IMG/VR virus record: IMGVR_UViG_3300042923_000524 | Span: 62,001-126,000 of that record | Strand: one strand, 5' to 3' | Origin: a virus | Length of the DNA: 64,000 nucleotides | In this document: positions 8,957 through 17,752 of the stretch, one piece after another | How the letters are laid out: each line of letters opens with the position of its first letter | Numbering within the stretch: position 1 is the stretch's first letter | Notes under the pieces: model-generated | The model's database searches: none | Told to the model about the DNA's origin: nothing | Seen by the model: the letters and a program-made list of their open reading frames with translations, nothing else | Position numbers and translations under genes: made by a program

Positions 8957-11581
8957 TTATACAGAATTTTTCTTTTTATTGTAATATTCTTTCTGTTTTT
9001 CTCTATTGTATTTTTTCCATTCTTCTTTGCTACAATCTGGACAGTATTTTTTATTTGATGTTGTTTGCTGAATTCTTTCACCGCATTTTTCGCAAGATAT
9101 AGAATCATTAGCAATATTATTTTTTATATTTTCAAGTATTGTATCTCCAAAACATTCCCATAAAGTAGTTTTATAGTTGCTTTGTTTGTGTTTATATAAA
9201 TATTCAACTAGAACATCTACTACATAATTTACATTATCATTTATTTCTAATATTTCTTTTTTTATATCTTGATAGATATATGGTATGTTATTTGTTTCAT
9301 CATCGTCTTCAGAGCAATTAATCATAAAGTGTTTTTTTAAATCCATCTCTTGATATTTATCAATAATGCTATTATCCAACTTAACTCTTTTGTTTTTCAT
9401 TAGTACTTTATAATCAAATTTTCCTAAACCTATAGAATTAAAATTAATTTTGGGATTAGGTATGATTTTCTCTAGTTTGTTTACAACACTATGATTAATC
9501 TTTTCCACTTCTTCTTTCTTCTTGTCTTTGGCATATATAAAGAAGTGTGGCACTTTTGATTTAGTATAATCCGTAATTAGTTTTTTCTTATTCTTTGGTC
9601 TTTCTGGTTTATATAATGTCTTAGCAAAATCTATCGTAAAGTTATTTTCCATACATAATAACTTAATTACATCAATGTCTATGTTCTCACTATTCCATAT
9701 TTTAGTTATGTCGTTGCTAATCATACCAATGTTTCCACCTGTATAAGCAGACTTTAATCCATTATAAATAGTTTGATTGTCAATCTTTTCTGCTGGTGCT
9801 TTTCTCATATTATAATATAAAGGCACTATATCTTTCATATTGCGTTCAGATGCCTCTATAATCGTTTTTTCTGCACACACTAGGCTCTTATCCCCATCGT
9901 TATCAAATTGTAGAATCTTGGAAATTAAATCATGACAACTGGTGTATATAGCATCTGTAGTAAACCATTCACTCTTTTGCTTATCAACTATATTTCTTCT
10001 TACTGCATGCTCACGGAACAAATGAGGTGAACGCAAACAGTCAAGTTTATCTATATTCTTATATATTTTACAGAATACTTCTCCGTCTTCTAATAGACCT
10101 TTTGGATTCTTATCACCTAAAAACAAATATTCACAGAAAGCATATAAATCAGGAGATAGGAATGTGTATACTCCATTTATATCTACTTTTCCAGCTCTGC
10201 CATCTCTAACAATACTCTTTTTTACTTGTTTTAATATTTCTTTACTATATGTGTCATTCAATAATTCTGGATATATCTCTAATGCTTGTTGAATGTAATT
10301 CTTATTTTTATTAGAAGGCACAACGCCTAACACTTTTAACATTGTCTTTTTATCCGAACCAATACTTTTAATATTATGGATAGTTGTTTTAGAAATAGTC
10401 GCTAATTCTTTATCTGTCATATCTGTGAGAGTCTGAAGCATCTGATAGTTAATTTTTGCATTGTTAAAAGTATCTTCTTCCTCATTACATTTACCTGCTT
10501 GACAATTATATTTAATAAATTTATCTATGTAATCTTGCCATGAAGAGTAATATTTGTACATCTTAAATTGACTCTTAGTAAATATTACTTCTATACCATC
10601 TTTTAAAATATCCCATTCTTTTCCGTATATATCAGTAACTTTACTATAATCTTTTCCTTCAGTGTTTTTATTAGCTTCATTAATAAATTTATCAAAAGGA
10701 AAAGACATTAGAAGTCCCTTAATCCAAGGTAATCTCACCATCATGTTTTTCTTTGATTTGCTAGTTAAATACATTCCACAGCCGTCTGTGTGCGTTACAG
10801 GTATATCCATTTGCTTTCTTGTAATCTCATATGTAGTATCATCAATAAAATCAACAACGCCATTAACCATTGTTTCCATATCATCAACTACAATAGACTT
10901 AGTTATATCAAAATCTTCCCATATGTCAGTTGCAGAATTACAAAGAGCTAGATATGCCAAGAATTTATTAATATTAACTCCACCATTATCATTTATATCT
11001 TCAATTGTTAATCCACACATTAAAGTATTTTTATATTTATTGAATATAGATTCTTTTATAAATACTGTTTTCTTTGTTCTTATTTGTCCTGCTGAAGCTG
11101 TAAGACAAATATATTTTTCTCCATTGTGCATATATCCATCTAGTATTATATCTTCAATTACATCAAAGAAATAAGTTTGAACAATCATTATATCTTCATA
11201 TAATTGGTTTTGCTCCATATTTGCAGTTCTAGTTAATACGGAATCAAATACAGATATAATTCTATGTTTATTTAGACAATCTTTATTAAGATTTCTAATT
11301 CCTTTGTGTTTTTCAAACTCAATATATAACTTTTCCTTAGTATGTTTAATTTCTTTATTGGTTTTTTCTAGTAGTAGTTTAATTTTATCATTATGATTTG
11401 ATGCAATCATTTCTCTAATATGCTCTGGTATTAGTTTAAATTTGAATTTATCTCTTTTCTTTACTAATTTCTTGCGATACATATATAAACTATTGAGTCT
11501 TTTATGTATTTTCATTTCATTATCATTATAGAAACATGACGTATCCACTGAATATATATGTATTTGTTTTTTTAAGCTAAT
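8957..11581 (-). CDS. YonO-like single-subunit DNA-dependent RNA polymerase (predicted)
   Basis: About 874 aa. The signature is LQFDNDGDKS near residue 560, the DxDGD metal-binding motif of two-double-psi-barrel RNA polymerases (QDE-1-like and SPbeta YonO), preceded by RSPHLFREHAVRR and IYTSCHDLISK. The C-terminus adds a zinc ribbon (CEKCGER...CPDC) and a basic tail. A GTG at 11548 has no ribosome binding site. An in-frame ATT at 11581, 7 nt from AGGAGGGG, gives (M)SLKKQIHIYSVDTS and is the likelier start. SPbeta YonO transcribes late phage genes; the same role is proposed here. It is flanked by terminators, so probably its own unit. Confidence 0.7.
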   Translation of the reverse strand: MSLKKQIHIYSVDTSCFYNDNEMKIHKRLNSLYMYRKKLVKKRDKFKFKLIPEHIREMIASNHNDKIKLLLEKTNKEIKHTKEKLYIEFEKHKGIRNLNKDCLNKHRIISVFDSVLTRTANMEQNQLYEDIMIVQTYFFDVIEDIILDGYMHNGEKYICLTASAGQIRTKKTVFIKESIFNKYKNTLMCGLTIEDINDNGGVNINKFLAYLALCNSATDIWEDFDITKSIVVDDMETMVNGVVDFIDDTTYEITRKQMDIPVTHTDGCGMYLTSKSKKNMMVRLPWIKGLLMSFPFDKFINEANKNTEGKDYSKVTDIYGKEWDILKDGIEVIFTKSQFKMYKYYSSWQDYIDKFIKYNCQAGKCNEEEDTFNNAKINYQMLQTLTDMTDKELATISKTTIHNIKSIGSDKKTMLKVLGVVPSNKNKNYIQQALEIYPELLNDTYSKEILKQVKKSIVRDGRAGKVDINGVYTFLSPDLYAFCEYLFLGDKNPKGLLEDGEVFCKIYKNIDKLDCLRSPHLFREHAVRRNIVDKQKSEWFTTDAIYTSCHDLISKILQFDNDGDKSLVCAEKTIIEASERNMKDIVPLYYNMRKAPAEKIDNQTIYNGLKSAYTGGNIGMISNDITKIWNSENIDIDVIKLLCMENNFTIDFAKTLYKPERPKNKKKLITDYTKSKVPHFFIYAKDKKKEEVEKINHSVVNKLEKIIPNPKINFNSIGLGKFDYKVLMKNKRVKLDNSIIDKYQEMDLKKHFMINCSEDDDETNNIPYIYQDIKKEILEINDNVNYVVDVLVEYLYKHKQSNYKTTLWECFGDTILENIKNNIANDSISCEKCGERIQQTTSNKKYCPDCSKEEWKKYNREKQKEYYNKKKNSV

Positions 11582-11624
11582 AACTACCCCTCCTGTCTTT
11601 AGTTATATTATATTAATCCTAACC

Positions 11625-11783
11625 CTACTCAACCTTCTCAAAACAAATTCCACCACACATCCTACATTGTTCTGGAATTTCTCTACCCAAAGTGCTATAA
11701 AACTTAGTATGACAATTTGAACACTCCCAAGTTTTAGAAGTATTTTTTCTAAATGTAAATATTTTATTTAAAAATCTATTCAT
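11625..11783 (-). CDS. Small zinc-ribbon protein
   Basis: 52 aa starting MNRFLNKIF, with two CxxC pairs (CSNC and CRMC) forming a likely zinc ribbon. GGAG is about 11 nt before the ATG, with ATATAAAA inside the leader. Small phage zinc-ribbon proteins often bind nucleic acid or polymerase; nothing more can be said. Confidence 0.6.
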   Translation of the reverse strand: MNRFLNKIFTFRKNTSKTWECSNCHTKFYSTLGREIPEQCRMCGGICFEKVE

Positions 11784-11809
11784 TTATTTTATATTCTCCT
11801 TTTATTAAT

Positions 11810-12025
11810 TTAAATTGTCCAATCTTTTTTAGGTGTTATTATTTCAAGACTTTGCCAACCTTTAGGTATAATATATAATATTCCATTAGTTGTCTTTAAT
11901 CTATGATTACCTGAATCACTAACAAAGAATTCTGCTACATTCTTGATTGTTAATTTTCTATACCAAAATAAAAATGGAAAATAGTAAATTCTATCCTGAC
12001 ATCCAACATTTGTTGATTCCTTCAT
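11810..12025 (-). CDS. Small hypothetical protein
   Basis: 71 aa starting MKESTNVGC, with mixed aromatic and basic residues and no clear membrane segment. AAGGAG is about 9 nt upstream of the ATG. It sits in a run of small late genes with the same strand and spacing. Function unknown. Confidence 0.5.
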   Translation of the reverse strand: MKESTNVGCQDRIYYFPFLFWYRKLTIKNVAEFFVSDSGNHRLKTTNGILYIIPKGWQSLEIITPKKDWTI

Positions 12026-12064
12026 TTATATTCTCCTTTCCATCAAATTGAAATTCTATTGTAA

Positions 12065-12274
12065 TTATAAATTTGAATTAAAACCTGTTTTTATATTATC
12101 TATAATGTAATCTATAAACAATTTACTTGGATTAAATGTTTCTTCAATAAAACCATTTAAATCATGATTGTTTAACAATGCAAATATTGCAAATACTGGT
12201 ATTATAATTATCATTATTATCAAACAGGGTATAGATAATATTGTACAAATTATATTTCTAATTCTTTTATACAT
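12065..12274 (-). CDS. Small membrane protein
   Basis: 69 aa from the ATG after AAAGGAGAGA. A long hydrophobic segment covers about residues 8-36 (ICTILSIPCLIIMIIIIPVF), followed by a hydrophilic C-terminal tail. An upstream in-frame ATG (12298) lacks a good ribosome binding site. Function unknown. Confidence 0.55.
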   Translation of the reverse strand: MYKRIRNIICTILSIPCLIIMIIIIPVFAIFALLNNHDLNGFIEETFNPSKLFIDYIIDNIKTGFNSNL

Positions 12275-12321
12275 ATTCTCTCCTTTCAAAATCCCCATAA
12301 ATTTCGCATTCTAAAGTCATT

Positions 12322-12909
12322 TTAATCAATTTTAATAACTTTATCATCTTTAGTATTCATAATATAAAAAGGTCTTTTGACTCCACACCCATGCTTCTCA
12401 GATGCTTCTAATCCCTCTTTTATTCTATCTATAGTACTTTTATCCTTATTCTGTGATAAAACAGCCATAGCAAATTGTTTTCCAGAGCCACTAGTTACAT
12501 AATCATCTTCTGATTCTAAAACTTGACCATTGTTTTCTATTATGTATAATTGATTTTTATAGGCAAGAATTATATCACCATTTATACTTTCATATCCGTC
12601 TTTATATGTGGTACATCTATAATCCCTAGCCAAACTCATTATTTTAGTTGCTGTATGCTTAAAAATATGTTCAATATTAACTTCGTTCTTCAAATGTTTA
12701 ATTTCACTAATTAAACCATCTTCAGTAGAAAGTATATTTTGTAACTTATAATCTCCGCATATAGCCATTAAAACATTTGAATTATCTTTTGCTTTAAATA
12801 CTTTCTTGTTTTTAAATAGTTGCTGACAATATCCATTAGAACCTAATGAATCTGCACCTATGTATACACAATCTTGTTCTTTATCAAATACCCCTATAAT
12901 ACAAGTCAC
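12322..12909 (-). CDS. Proteasome/HslV-like Ntn hydrolase
   Basis: 195 aa beginning MTCIIGV...VYIGADSLGS, the classic start of proteasome beta/HslV proteins, in which Met1 removal exposes Thr2 as nucleophile. Further family-like segments are VLMAICGDYK, INGDIILAYKNQLYIIENNG and YVTSGSGKQFAMAVL. Such proteins appear in some large phages, with unknown targets. No HslU-type ATPase is present in the window. Alternative: a non-proteolytic Ntn fold. Confidence 0.7.
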   Translation of the reverse strand: MTCIIGVFDKEQDCVYIGADSLGSNGYCQQLFKNKKVFKAKDNSNVLMAICGDYKLQNILSTEDGLISEIKHLKNEVNIEHIFKHTATKIMSLARDYRCTTYKDGYESINGDIILAYKNQLYIIENNGQVLESEDDYVTSGSGKQFAMAVLSQNKDKSTIDRIKEGLEASEKHGCGVKRPFYIMNTKDDKVIKID

Positions 12910-12921
12910 TTATTAATCCTC

Positions 12922-13098
12922 CTATATCTCCGCACATTTCACAGCATAAATATTATATTTTACTTTACAAACTTGGCAAATATATGTATCTTTCTCAATA
13001 TCTAAATAAATTCTATTTACATTACTCATATCTCTACCACATATACTGCAACTCTCCCAAACATCACTGTATACTTTGTTATTAACTCTGTTGTTCAT
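12922..13098 (-). CDS. Small zinc-ribbon protein
   Basis: About 58 aa from MNNRVNNKVY, with CSICGRD and CQVC pairs typical of a zinc ribbon. The start is uncertain: ATGs at 13131, 13110 and 13098 are in frame, and all overlap the end of the upstream gene, so translation is probably coupled to it. Function unknown. Confidence 0.5.
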   Translation of the reverse strand: MNNRVNNKVYSDVWESCSICGRDMSNVNRIYLDIEKDTYICQVCKVKYNIYAVKCAEI

Positions 13099-13594
13099 CT
13101 CTTGACTCATCCTCTTGATTTCCTTTCTCATCTACGATTACTTCCTCTTTGTGAACTGTATTTATTTTTATATTAATTATTACATCTGTATTATAAAATA
13201 ATATTGTTTCTAAATCAGTATCTAGTGTACTAAATCCATTGCCGATTTTTTCAACTAAATAAAATTTCTCTATCTTATTCTCAAATCTTCTTATTAGCTT
13301 TCCTGTGCCTTCAAATATAATATTATTTAAATCTGATATACTAATATGTATTGGTTGCTTAGTTACGCTATACAGATGAATTCCAAGTGTCTCATTTATA
13401 TCAACACTTTCAGGTAGTTTACTATTATATAAGTGATATTCTATCTTATCTATTCTATTCTTCAGCATCAGTACCCCTGTCTTGTTTAATCCTTTAACTG
13501 GCTCATCTTCTGAATCTAGTGTTGGTATAACCATTTCATAAGATTTAGTATCTATATTCTTATTCATATATCTTTCTATGTATTGATTGTTCAT
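13082..13594 (-). CDS. Hypothetical protein
   Basis: 170 aa, beginning MNNQYIERYMNKN, with alternating beta-like segments (HLYSVTKQPIHISISDLNNIIFEG) and an acidic C-terminus. GGAGG precedes the ATG by about 11 nt. First gene of the leftward late cluster; an ATATAAAA motif at about 13635 lies in its leader. No family recognised. Confidence 0.55.
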   Translation of the reverse strand: MNNQYIERYMNKNIDTKSYEMVIPTLDSEDEPVKGLNKTGVLMLKNRIDKIEYHLYNSKLPESVDINETLGIHLYSVTKQPIHISISDLNNIIFEGTGKLIRRFENKIEKFYLVEKIGNGFSTLDTDLETILFYNTDVIINIKINTVHKEEVIVDEKGNQEDESRDEQQS

Positions 13595-14038
13595 TCTTTA
13601 TGATACCTCCATATATTTTGTTGTTTTAGTTATATTTATTAATTTTATATTTGTCATTATATAACTTTTGTAAAAGAAATCCTTAAATTCACAACTTTGT
13701 CGTGCTGACCACCTCCTTATAAATTAATTATAGCACGATTGTAGTGGAAGTCAATATGTAATTTTATATTTGTTATTAGTTAATTTTTACTTGATTAATT
13801 TGGAAATAAATTACAGTCCACACCCCCATTTCCACCTCTGGATATCCACCGTATGGAAACCCACATATGGAACTCCATAGTATGGAACTCCACCTCTGGA
13901 AAATGGCGTACTACTAATAATAATATAAACTAAAAATAATTAGACTAACAATAATATAACTAACAATAAGAAATTAAAAATAATGTTAATTTTCTGACCG
14001 CCAAAAGGCGTTTAGTATTGACTTTCTTTTTCACATTT
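13595..14038. other. Possible replication origin: tandem repeats plus AT-rich tract
   Basis: No gene. Between 13815 and 13905 the minus strand shows five or six imperfect copies of TGGAGTTCCATA-type units with a period of about 15 bp. They are followed (13906-13985) by an almost pure A/T tract of 80 bp, which would melt easily. Iterons beside a duplex-unwinding region next to a winged-helix gene are typical of plasmid or phage origins; an operator array is the alternative. ATATAAAA motifs occur at about 13635 and 13765. CGCC-AAAA-GGCG (about 13999-14010) may end the next gene. Confidence 0.45.
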
Positions 14039-14362
14039 TTATTCGTCATCCAAAATCTGTTCTTTCACTTTTCTAGTTTCGTAAATTTCATATGGATAAC
14101 TAAATCTACCATCTATTCTATTTTTGATTTTATCTCTTTCTACATATCCTGATTCAATTAACTCTTTCATTATCTTAGAAATACCCTTTACACCACAATT
14201 AAAGTGTTTTGCTATTTCTGTTTCATAAAATTGCCAATCATCAGGTTGAGATAATAAATACAACATTATTCCTTTTGCTTGAGGGGATAGTGTATGGTCG
14301 TTTATTAAGTCTTTATGTATTTGAACAAAATTGCCTTTTTCTTTTTCAGCTCTATATATCAT
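14039..14362 (-). CDS. Winged-helix protein, replisome-organiser-like
   Basis: 107 aa. The pattern FVQIHKDLINDHTLSPQAKGIMLYLLSQPDDWQFYETEIAKHF (quoted in part) is typical of the N-terminal winged helix of clostridial phage replication or DnaD-like proteins; the C-terminal DnaD part is absent. It may bind the tandem repeats just downstream (13815-13905). Alternative: transcription regulator. A sigma-A-type promoter lies at 14389-14416. Confidence 0.65.
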   Translation of the reverse strand: MIYRAEKEKGNFVQIHKDLINDHTLSPQAKGIMLYLLSQPDDWQFYETEIAKHFNCGVKGISKIMKELIESGYVERDKIKNRIDGRFSYPYEIYETRKVKEQILDDE

Positions 14363-14388
14363 TTAAACTTTTTTCACCTCCTACATTA

Positions 14389-14432
14389 ATTCTATCATGG
14401 TTATTTTGTTTGTCAACACCTAATTTTATATT
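14389..14432 (-). promoter_or_regulatory. Sigma-A-like promoter with upstream ATATAAAA motif
   Basis: Minus strand TTGACA (14416-14411), 16-nt spacer, TAGAAT (14394-14389). ATATAAAA lies about 8 nt upstream of the -35 box, the same arrangement seen for early genes on the plus strand. It drives the winged-helix gene. Confidence 0.7.
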
Positions 14433-14456
14433 TGTTTTTATAAACTTATATTTTGA

Positions 14457-14663
14457 TTAATCTCCTTCCTTAATAAACTCAACTATGTCCCCTATTTCAC
14501 ATCCTAAATAAACACATAACTTTTCTATAGTCTCCAATGTTAGGTTTTCATTATTATTTATCTTTGTTACTATCTTAAAACTTAATCCAGATTCTTTGCA
14601 AACCGTACTAAGTTTTAATCTTCTATCTACAAGCAAATGTAATAGTTTGTTATAACTTATCAT
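14457..14663 (-). CDS. Cro/CI (XRE) family HTH regulator
   Basis: 68 aa, one helix-turn-helix domain: LHLLVDRRLKLSTVCKESGLSF with recognition helix around KIVTKINNNENLTLETIEKLCVYLG. Length is typical for a Cro-like repressor. It is divergent from parM, so it probably controls the intergenic region 14664-14875, which has several imperfect repeats and a TTGACA. Confidence 0.8.
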   Translation of the reverse strand: MISYNKLLHLLVDRRLKLSTVCKESGLSFKIVTKINNNENLTLETIEKLCVYLGCEIGDIVEFIKEGD

Positions 14664-14875
14664 TAATATTCACCTCTATACCATTATATGCTAAAGGTAG
14701 TGAAAAATAAATATAGGAAAAATATTATATTTATGGTTGCAATATTAACCGATAGGTAATATAATAAGAGCATAAGGTATTACTTTTGACATACAAAACA
14801 TTAAACTAAAACTCAAAACAAAAGAAAAACCATAAAAAGTGTTACAAATAACATACTTAAAAGGAGAGTGAAACA
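14664..14875. promoter_or_regulatory. Divergent regulatory region, candidate parC
   Basis: About 210 bp between the XRE regulator and the ParM-like gene. It holds a TTGACA (about 14788) and A-rich stretches leading to AAAGGAGAG before parM. Low-copy plasmid centromeres often sit just upstream of parM, so parC is possible, but no clear iterons are visible. Confidence 0.35.
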
Positions 14876-15805
14876 ATGTATGCTAGTATTGATTTAGGTA
14901 CAACAAGAATAAAAGACCATCTAGGTAATTGTTATGCGTCTGGAATATCAGAGAGAGTTTACGACATGGCAAATTATGTTATGACACTAGAAGGTAAAAA
15001 ATATACAATGGAATTATTTCATGAGAAAGCAATATACGATGTAAATAGTAATAAAGCTTTAAATACTAATGCTAGATTAAACTACTTATATGCTTTACAC
15101 AAAATTACTAATGGTGATATGGGTATATATAAAGATGTTGTTGTACCCCTACCAGCAAAACAATATGAAAATGAAGAATCTGTAGCAATGTATAAGAAAC
15201 TTCTTACATTAGATAATTCAATAATGGTTGATGTAAATGGAAATACAAAAGAAATATATGTTGATAGTGTAGGAATTGTACCAGAGGATTTTCCAGCTTA
15301 CTATACAGAAGAAATAAATACTGAACGTTTTGGAAATGCAAAAACTCTATTAATTGGAATTGGTGGATTTAATTCAAATCAATACCTAATAAAGAATGGG
15401 GATATAATAAAATCTGACTCAGACGAACAGGGTTGTTTACAGTTATTTAGTGACATTGCAAGCATTATAAACAGTAAATATAATTCTAATATAAGTCTTG
15501 AAGAAGTGTATAGTACTTTAACTAAAGGATTATTTTACAAAGGTGAATATATTGATATTTTACCAATTGCTAAAGAACCTATAATGGAATATTGTAAGAA
15601 ATTTTATAATAAACTCAAACTTAAATTTTCTGTAGATACCGTGCCTTTTGTTCCTTGCGTGGGAGGCGGTAGCATATTTTTAACAGAATATTTACGTGAA
15701 TATATCCCCCACTTAGAGTTAATTAAAAATGCACAGAATGTTGCTGCTAAAGGTATGAGATATATGTTAGGTGTAGATGAATTACAGGATGTGGTTAATT
15801 TATGA
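14876..15805 (+). CDS. parM: Actin-like ATPase, ParM family
   Basis: 309 aa. Phosphate-1 loop SIDLGTTRIK (4-13), phosphate-2 LLIGIGGFNSNQY (about 158-170) and adenosine motif PCVGGGSIFL (about 260-270) are those of ParM/Alp actin-like filaments that segregate low-copy plasmids and plasmid prophages. The stop overlaps the next ATG (ATGA), coupling it to a ParR-like gene. Partition role follows from family and context. Confidence 0.8.
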   Translation: MYASIDLGTTRIKDHLGNCYASGISERVYDMANYVMTLEGKKYTMELFHEKAIYDVNSNKALNTNARLNYLYALHKITNGDMGIYKDVVVPLPAKQYENEESVAMYKKLLTLDNSIMVDVNGNTKEIYVDSVGIVPEDFPAYYTEEINTERFGNAKTLLIGIGGFNSNQYLIKNGDIIKSDSDEQGCLQLFSDIASIINSKYNSNISLEEVYSTLTKGLFYKGEYIDILPIAKEPIMEYCKKFYNKLKLKFSVDTVPFVPCVGGGSIFLTEYLREYIPHLELIKNAQNVAAKGMRYMLGVDELQDVVNL

Positions 15806-16017
15806 GCTGGAGGAGAAGTTTATCATTTTCAACAGATGAAGAGGATTTAAAGAATCACTTTGATACAGGTGGGAGAAGTGATTTTGCTAAAGAAGCTATG
15901 AAATTCTTTATTAAGTTTAGAGATAAGGTTTTTATTGTTCCAGATGGAATGAGTTTTAATCATTCACCCAAAACAGCACAAATACCAAAGAATAATATTA
16001 AGAAATTTATCAAATAA
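15802..16017 (+). CDS. ParR-like small DNA-binding adaptor
   Basis: 71 aa, overlapping parM by 4 bp. FSTDEEDLKNHFDTGGRSDF followed by AKEAMKFF resembles the short beta-helix-helix start of clostridial ParR proteins. ParR normally bridges ParM filaments and parC. The call rests on size, position and this weak pattern. Confidence 0.55.
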   Translation: MSWRRSLSFSTDEEDLKNHFDTGGRSDFAKEAMKFFIKFRDKVFIVPDGMSFNHSPKTAQIPKNNIKKFIK

Positions 16018-16065
16018 TACTAATAATTAACATAATTACCTATATAAAATACTTCTGATGAAATA

Positions 16066-16135
16066 ATTGATTACAAAAGACTTAAAGAACGCATTAAGAG
16101 TCTAATCAATAGTTTTATTAGGAGTATTTTTATTA
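16066..16135 (+). terminator. Long hairpin after the partition genes
   Basis: ATTGATTA and TAATCAAT enclose AGACTTAA/TTAAGAGTCT, giving a two-part stem followed by AGTTTTATT. Probably an intrinsic terminator of parM-parR. A CTGATGA precedes it, but no hammerhead GAA partner is present. Confidence 0.55.
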
Positions 16136-16167
16136 TAATCATTTGCTTAAAATAGGAGGGATATGAA

Positions 16168-16347
16168 TTGGAAGTGATAGGTGCATTTATATATACTTAT
16201 TTAGAATATGTTGTTGGTGGGGTTGGGGCAGTAGGATTTATAGGGTATATGTTGACTAGAAAAACACATGACCATTCAAATGATTTAACCCCTTATGTAG
16301 TAAAATTGGGTAGACAAAAAGATGCTATTACTAAACAAACAAAATAA
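16168..16347 (+). CDS. Small membrane protein (TTG start)
   Basis: 59 aa from a TTG 7 nt after AGGAGGG. One transmembrane segment (YVVGGVGAVGFIGYML), then a charged tail. It precedes the FtsK-like ATPase by 16 nt and may be its membrane partner. Function unknown. Confidence 0.6.
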   Translation: MEVIGAFIYTYLEYVVGGVGAVGFIGYMLTRKTHDHSNDLTPYVVKLGRQKDAITKQTK

Positions 16348-16363
16348 AGTGAGGTAGTGTATT

Positions 16364-17752
16364 ATGGCAAACCCATTAGCAAAAACAAATTTGAAATCTA
16401 AATTAACTAAAGAGGATATTCTAAATCAGAAAAAATATATAAAAGCAAAAAACGAATTCAAAGAAAAATTCTACAGATTAATGTTTGAGTTAGGTTTGTA
16501 CAATAAATTCAATAAAACTTATTTCTTACAGATAATGAATGAAACTAATTATGGATTTTATGCTCAGTTGTATCTTGTAGATGGTCTTTCGTTTAAACAA
16601 CTTCAACAAAAAATAGGTGAATTACAGGAGGGATTATGTTGTATTTGGATAATGCAGACTAAACAATTTGAGAATTATGCTTCAGTAAAGATAGTTACTC
16701 AACCTTTAGATGAAAACTTACCATTTGAAAATCCAAAGATTAAACCACATCAAATGTATCTAGGTATGAGTTTTTCAATGAAACCTATAATCATAGACGT
16801 TGTGTTAAACTGCATGATGCTCTGTGGAGGTGCTACAAACAAAGGAAAAACTAGATGGATATATTGTGTATTACTTAGTTGGATTTTAGGATGTAAACCT
16901 TCAGAAGTTGAATTATATATTTCAGATATTGCAAAGGATGAATACGTACTATTTAAGAATGTTAAACATGTTAAGTGTTATGCCAATGAATTGGAACAAT
17001 TATACAATATGGTACATGAATTAAAACGTAAGTTTGAAGAAAGAAAAGTATTAATTAGTAAATATAGAGAGACAGGTGAAGCGACTAATATATGGGAATA
17101 CAATCTAATTAGTAAAAACAAATTATCATATGTTTATTATGTTATAGATGAATTATCAGTGTTAATGCCTGATAAAACTGACAGTGAAGATGAAAAAGAC
17201 ATGAAAGGCGAAATACTAGCTATTTCAAAAATGCTAGAAAAGACCGCTAGAGCATTAGGTATATATGTATTATGTGCGACACAAAAAACTACTAAAGAAG
17301 AAATGCCAAGTATTATTAAAAATATGTCAGCCGTAAGAGTAAGTTTCGGAGCGAATGATGCAGTATCTTCAGAAGTTATTATGGGAGACTCCAGTGCAGT
17401 AGGGTTGCAACAGAGATATGCTGTCTACTCTTTAAATGGCGGTGAGAAGAAAGATTATTTGTTTAGTCCTTACCTAACCACAGATATGTTAAAAATGTTA
17501 CTAGAGCCGTATAAAACAAATAAAACAGAATTAAACAAACCTAATCCAATAAAAGAAATACCAACTATTGAAACTCTAGATTTACCGAAACAAATGATTC
17601 CTTATAATCAAAATTCAAATTATACACTTCAGCCTATTATATGGAAATTAGATGCAAAGTTTAGACCATATAAAAAGCAGGATGTGGAAATTGTAGAAAT
17701 GCCTAAACCACTATTTCATAATAATGGAGATGATGATTGCATTGATTACTGA
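16364..17752 (+). CDS. FtsK/TcpA-like DNA-translocase ATPase
   Basis: 462 aa with Walker A GGATNKGKTR (154-163) and Walker B YYVIDELSVLM (about 258-268), then the FtsK-type LGIYVLCATQK and IIKNMSAVRVSFG. No N-terminal membrane segments; the small membrane gene upstream might supply one. FtsK-like ATPases next to replication-relaxation proteins are common on clostridial plasmids and plasmid prophages, where they pump or coordinate DNA. Start ATG after GAGGTAG. Confidence 0.8.
   Translation: MANPLAKTNLKSKLTKEDILNQKKYIKAKNEFKEKFYRLMFELGLYNKFNKTYFLQIMNETNYGFYAQLYLVDGLSFKQLQQKIGELQEGLCCIWIMQTKQFENYASVKIVTQPLDENLPFENPKIKPHQMYLGMSFSMKPIIIDVVLNCMMLCGGATNKGKTRWIYCVLLSWILGCKPSEVELYISDIAKDEYVLFKNVKHVKCYANELEQLYNMVHELKRKFEERKVLISKYRETGEATNIWEYNLISKNKLSYVYYVIDELSVLMPDKTDSEDEKDMKGEILAISKMLEKTARALGIYVLCATQKTTKEEMPSIIKNMSAVRVSFGANDAVSSEVIMGDSSAVGLQQRYAVYSLNGGEKKDYLFSPYLTTDMLKMLLEPYKTNKTELNKPNPIKEIPTIETLDLPKQMIPYNQNSNYTLQPIIWKLDAKFRPYKKQDVEIVEMPKPLFHNNGDDDCIDY

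Noticed and set aside
8926-9114. Minus-strand 62-aa frame at the end of the polymerase gene
   Set aside because: Other-frame shadow over the zinc-ribbon tail; no start signal.
10662-11174. 170-aa plus-strand frame inside the polymerase gene
   Set aside because: Shadow frame: hydrophobic low-complexity translation, no ribosome binding site, wholly inside a well-supported gene.
16055-16070. CTGATGA before the par hairpin as a second hammerhead
   Set aside because: No GAA core and no matching stems I and III; the following sequence is better explained as a terminator.
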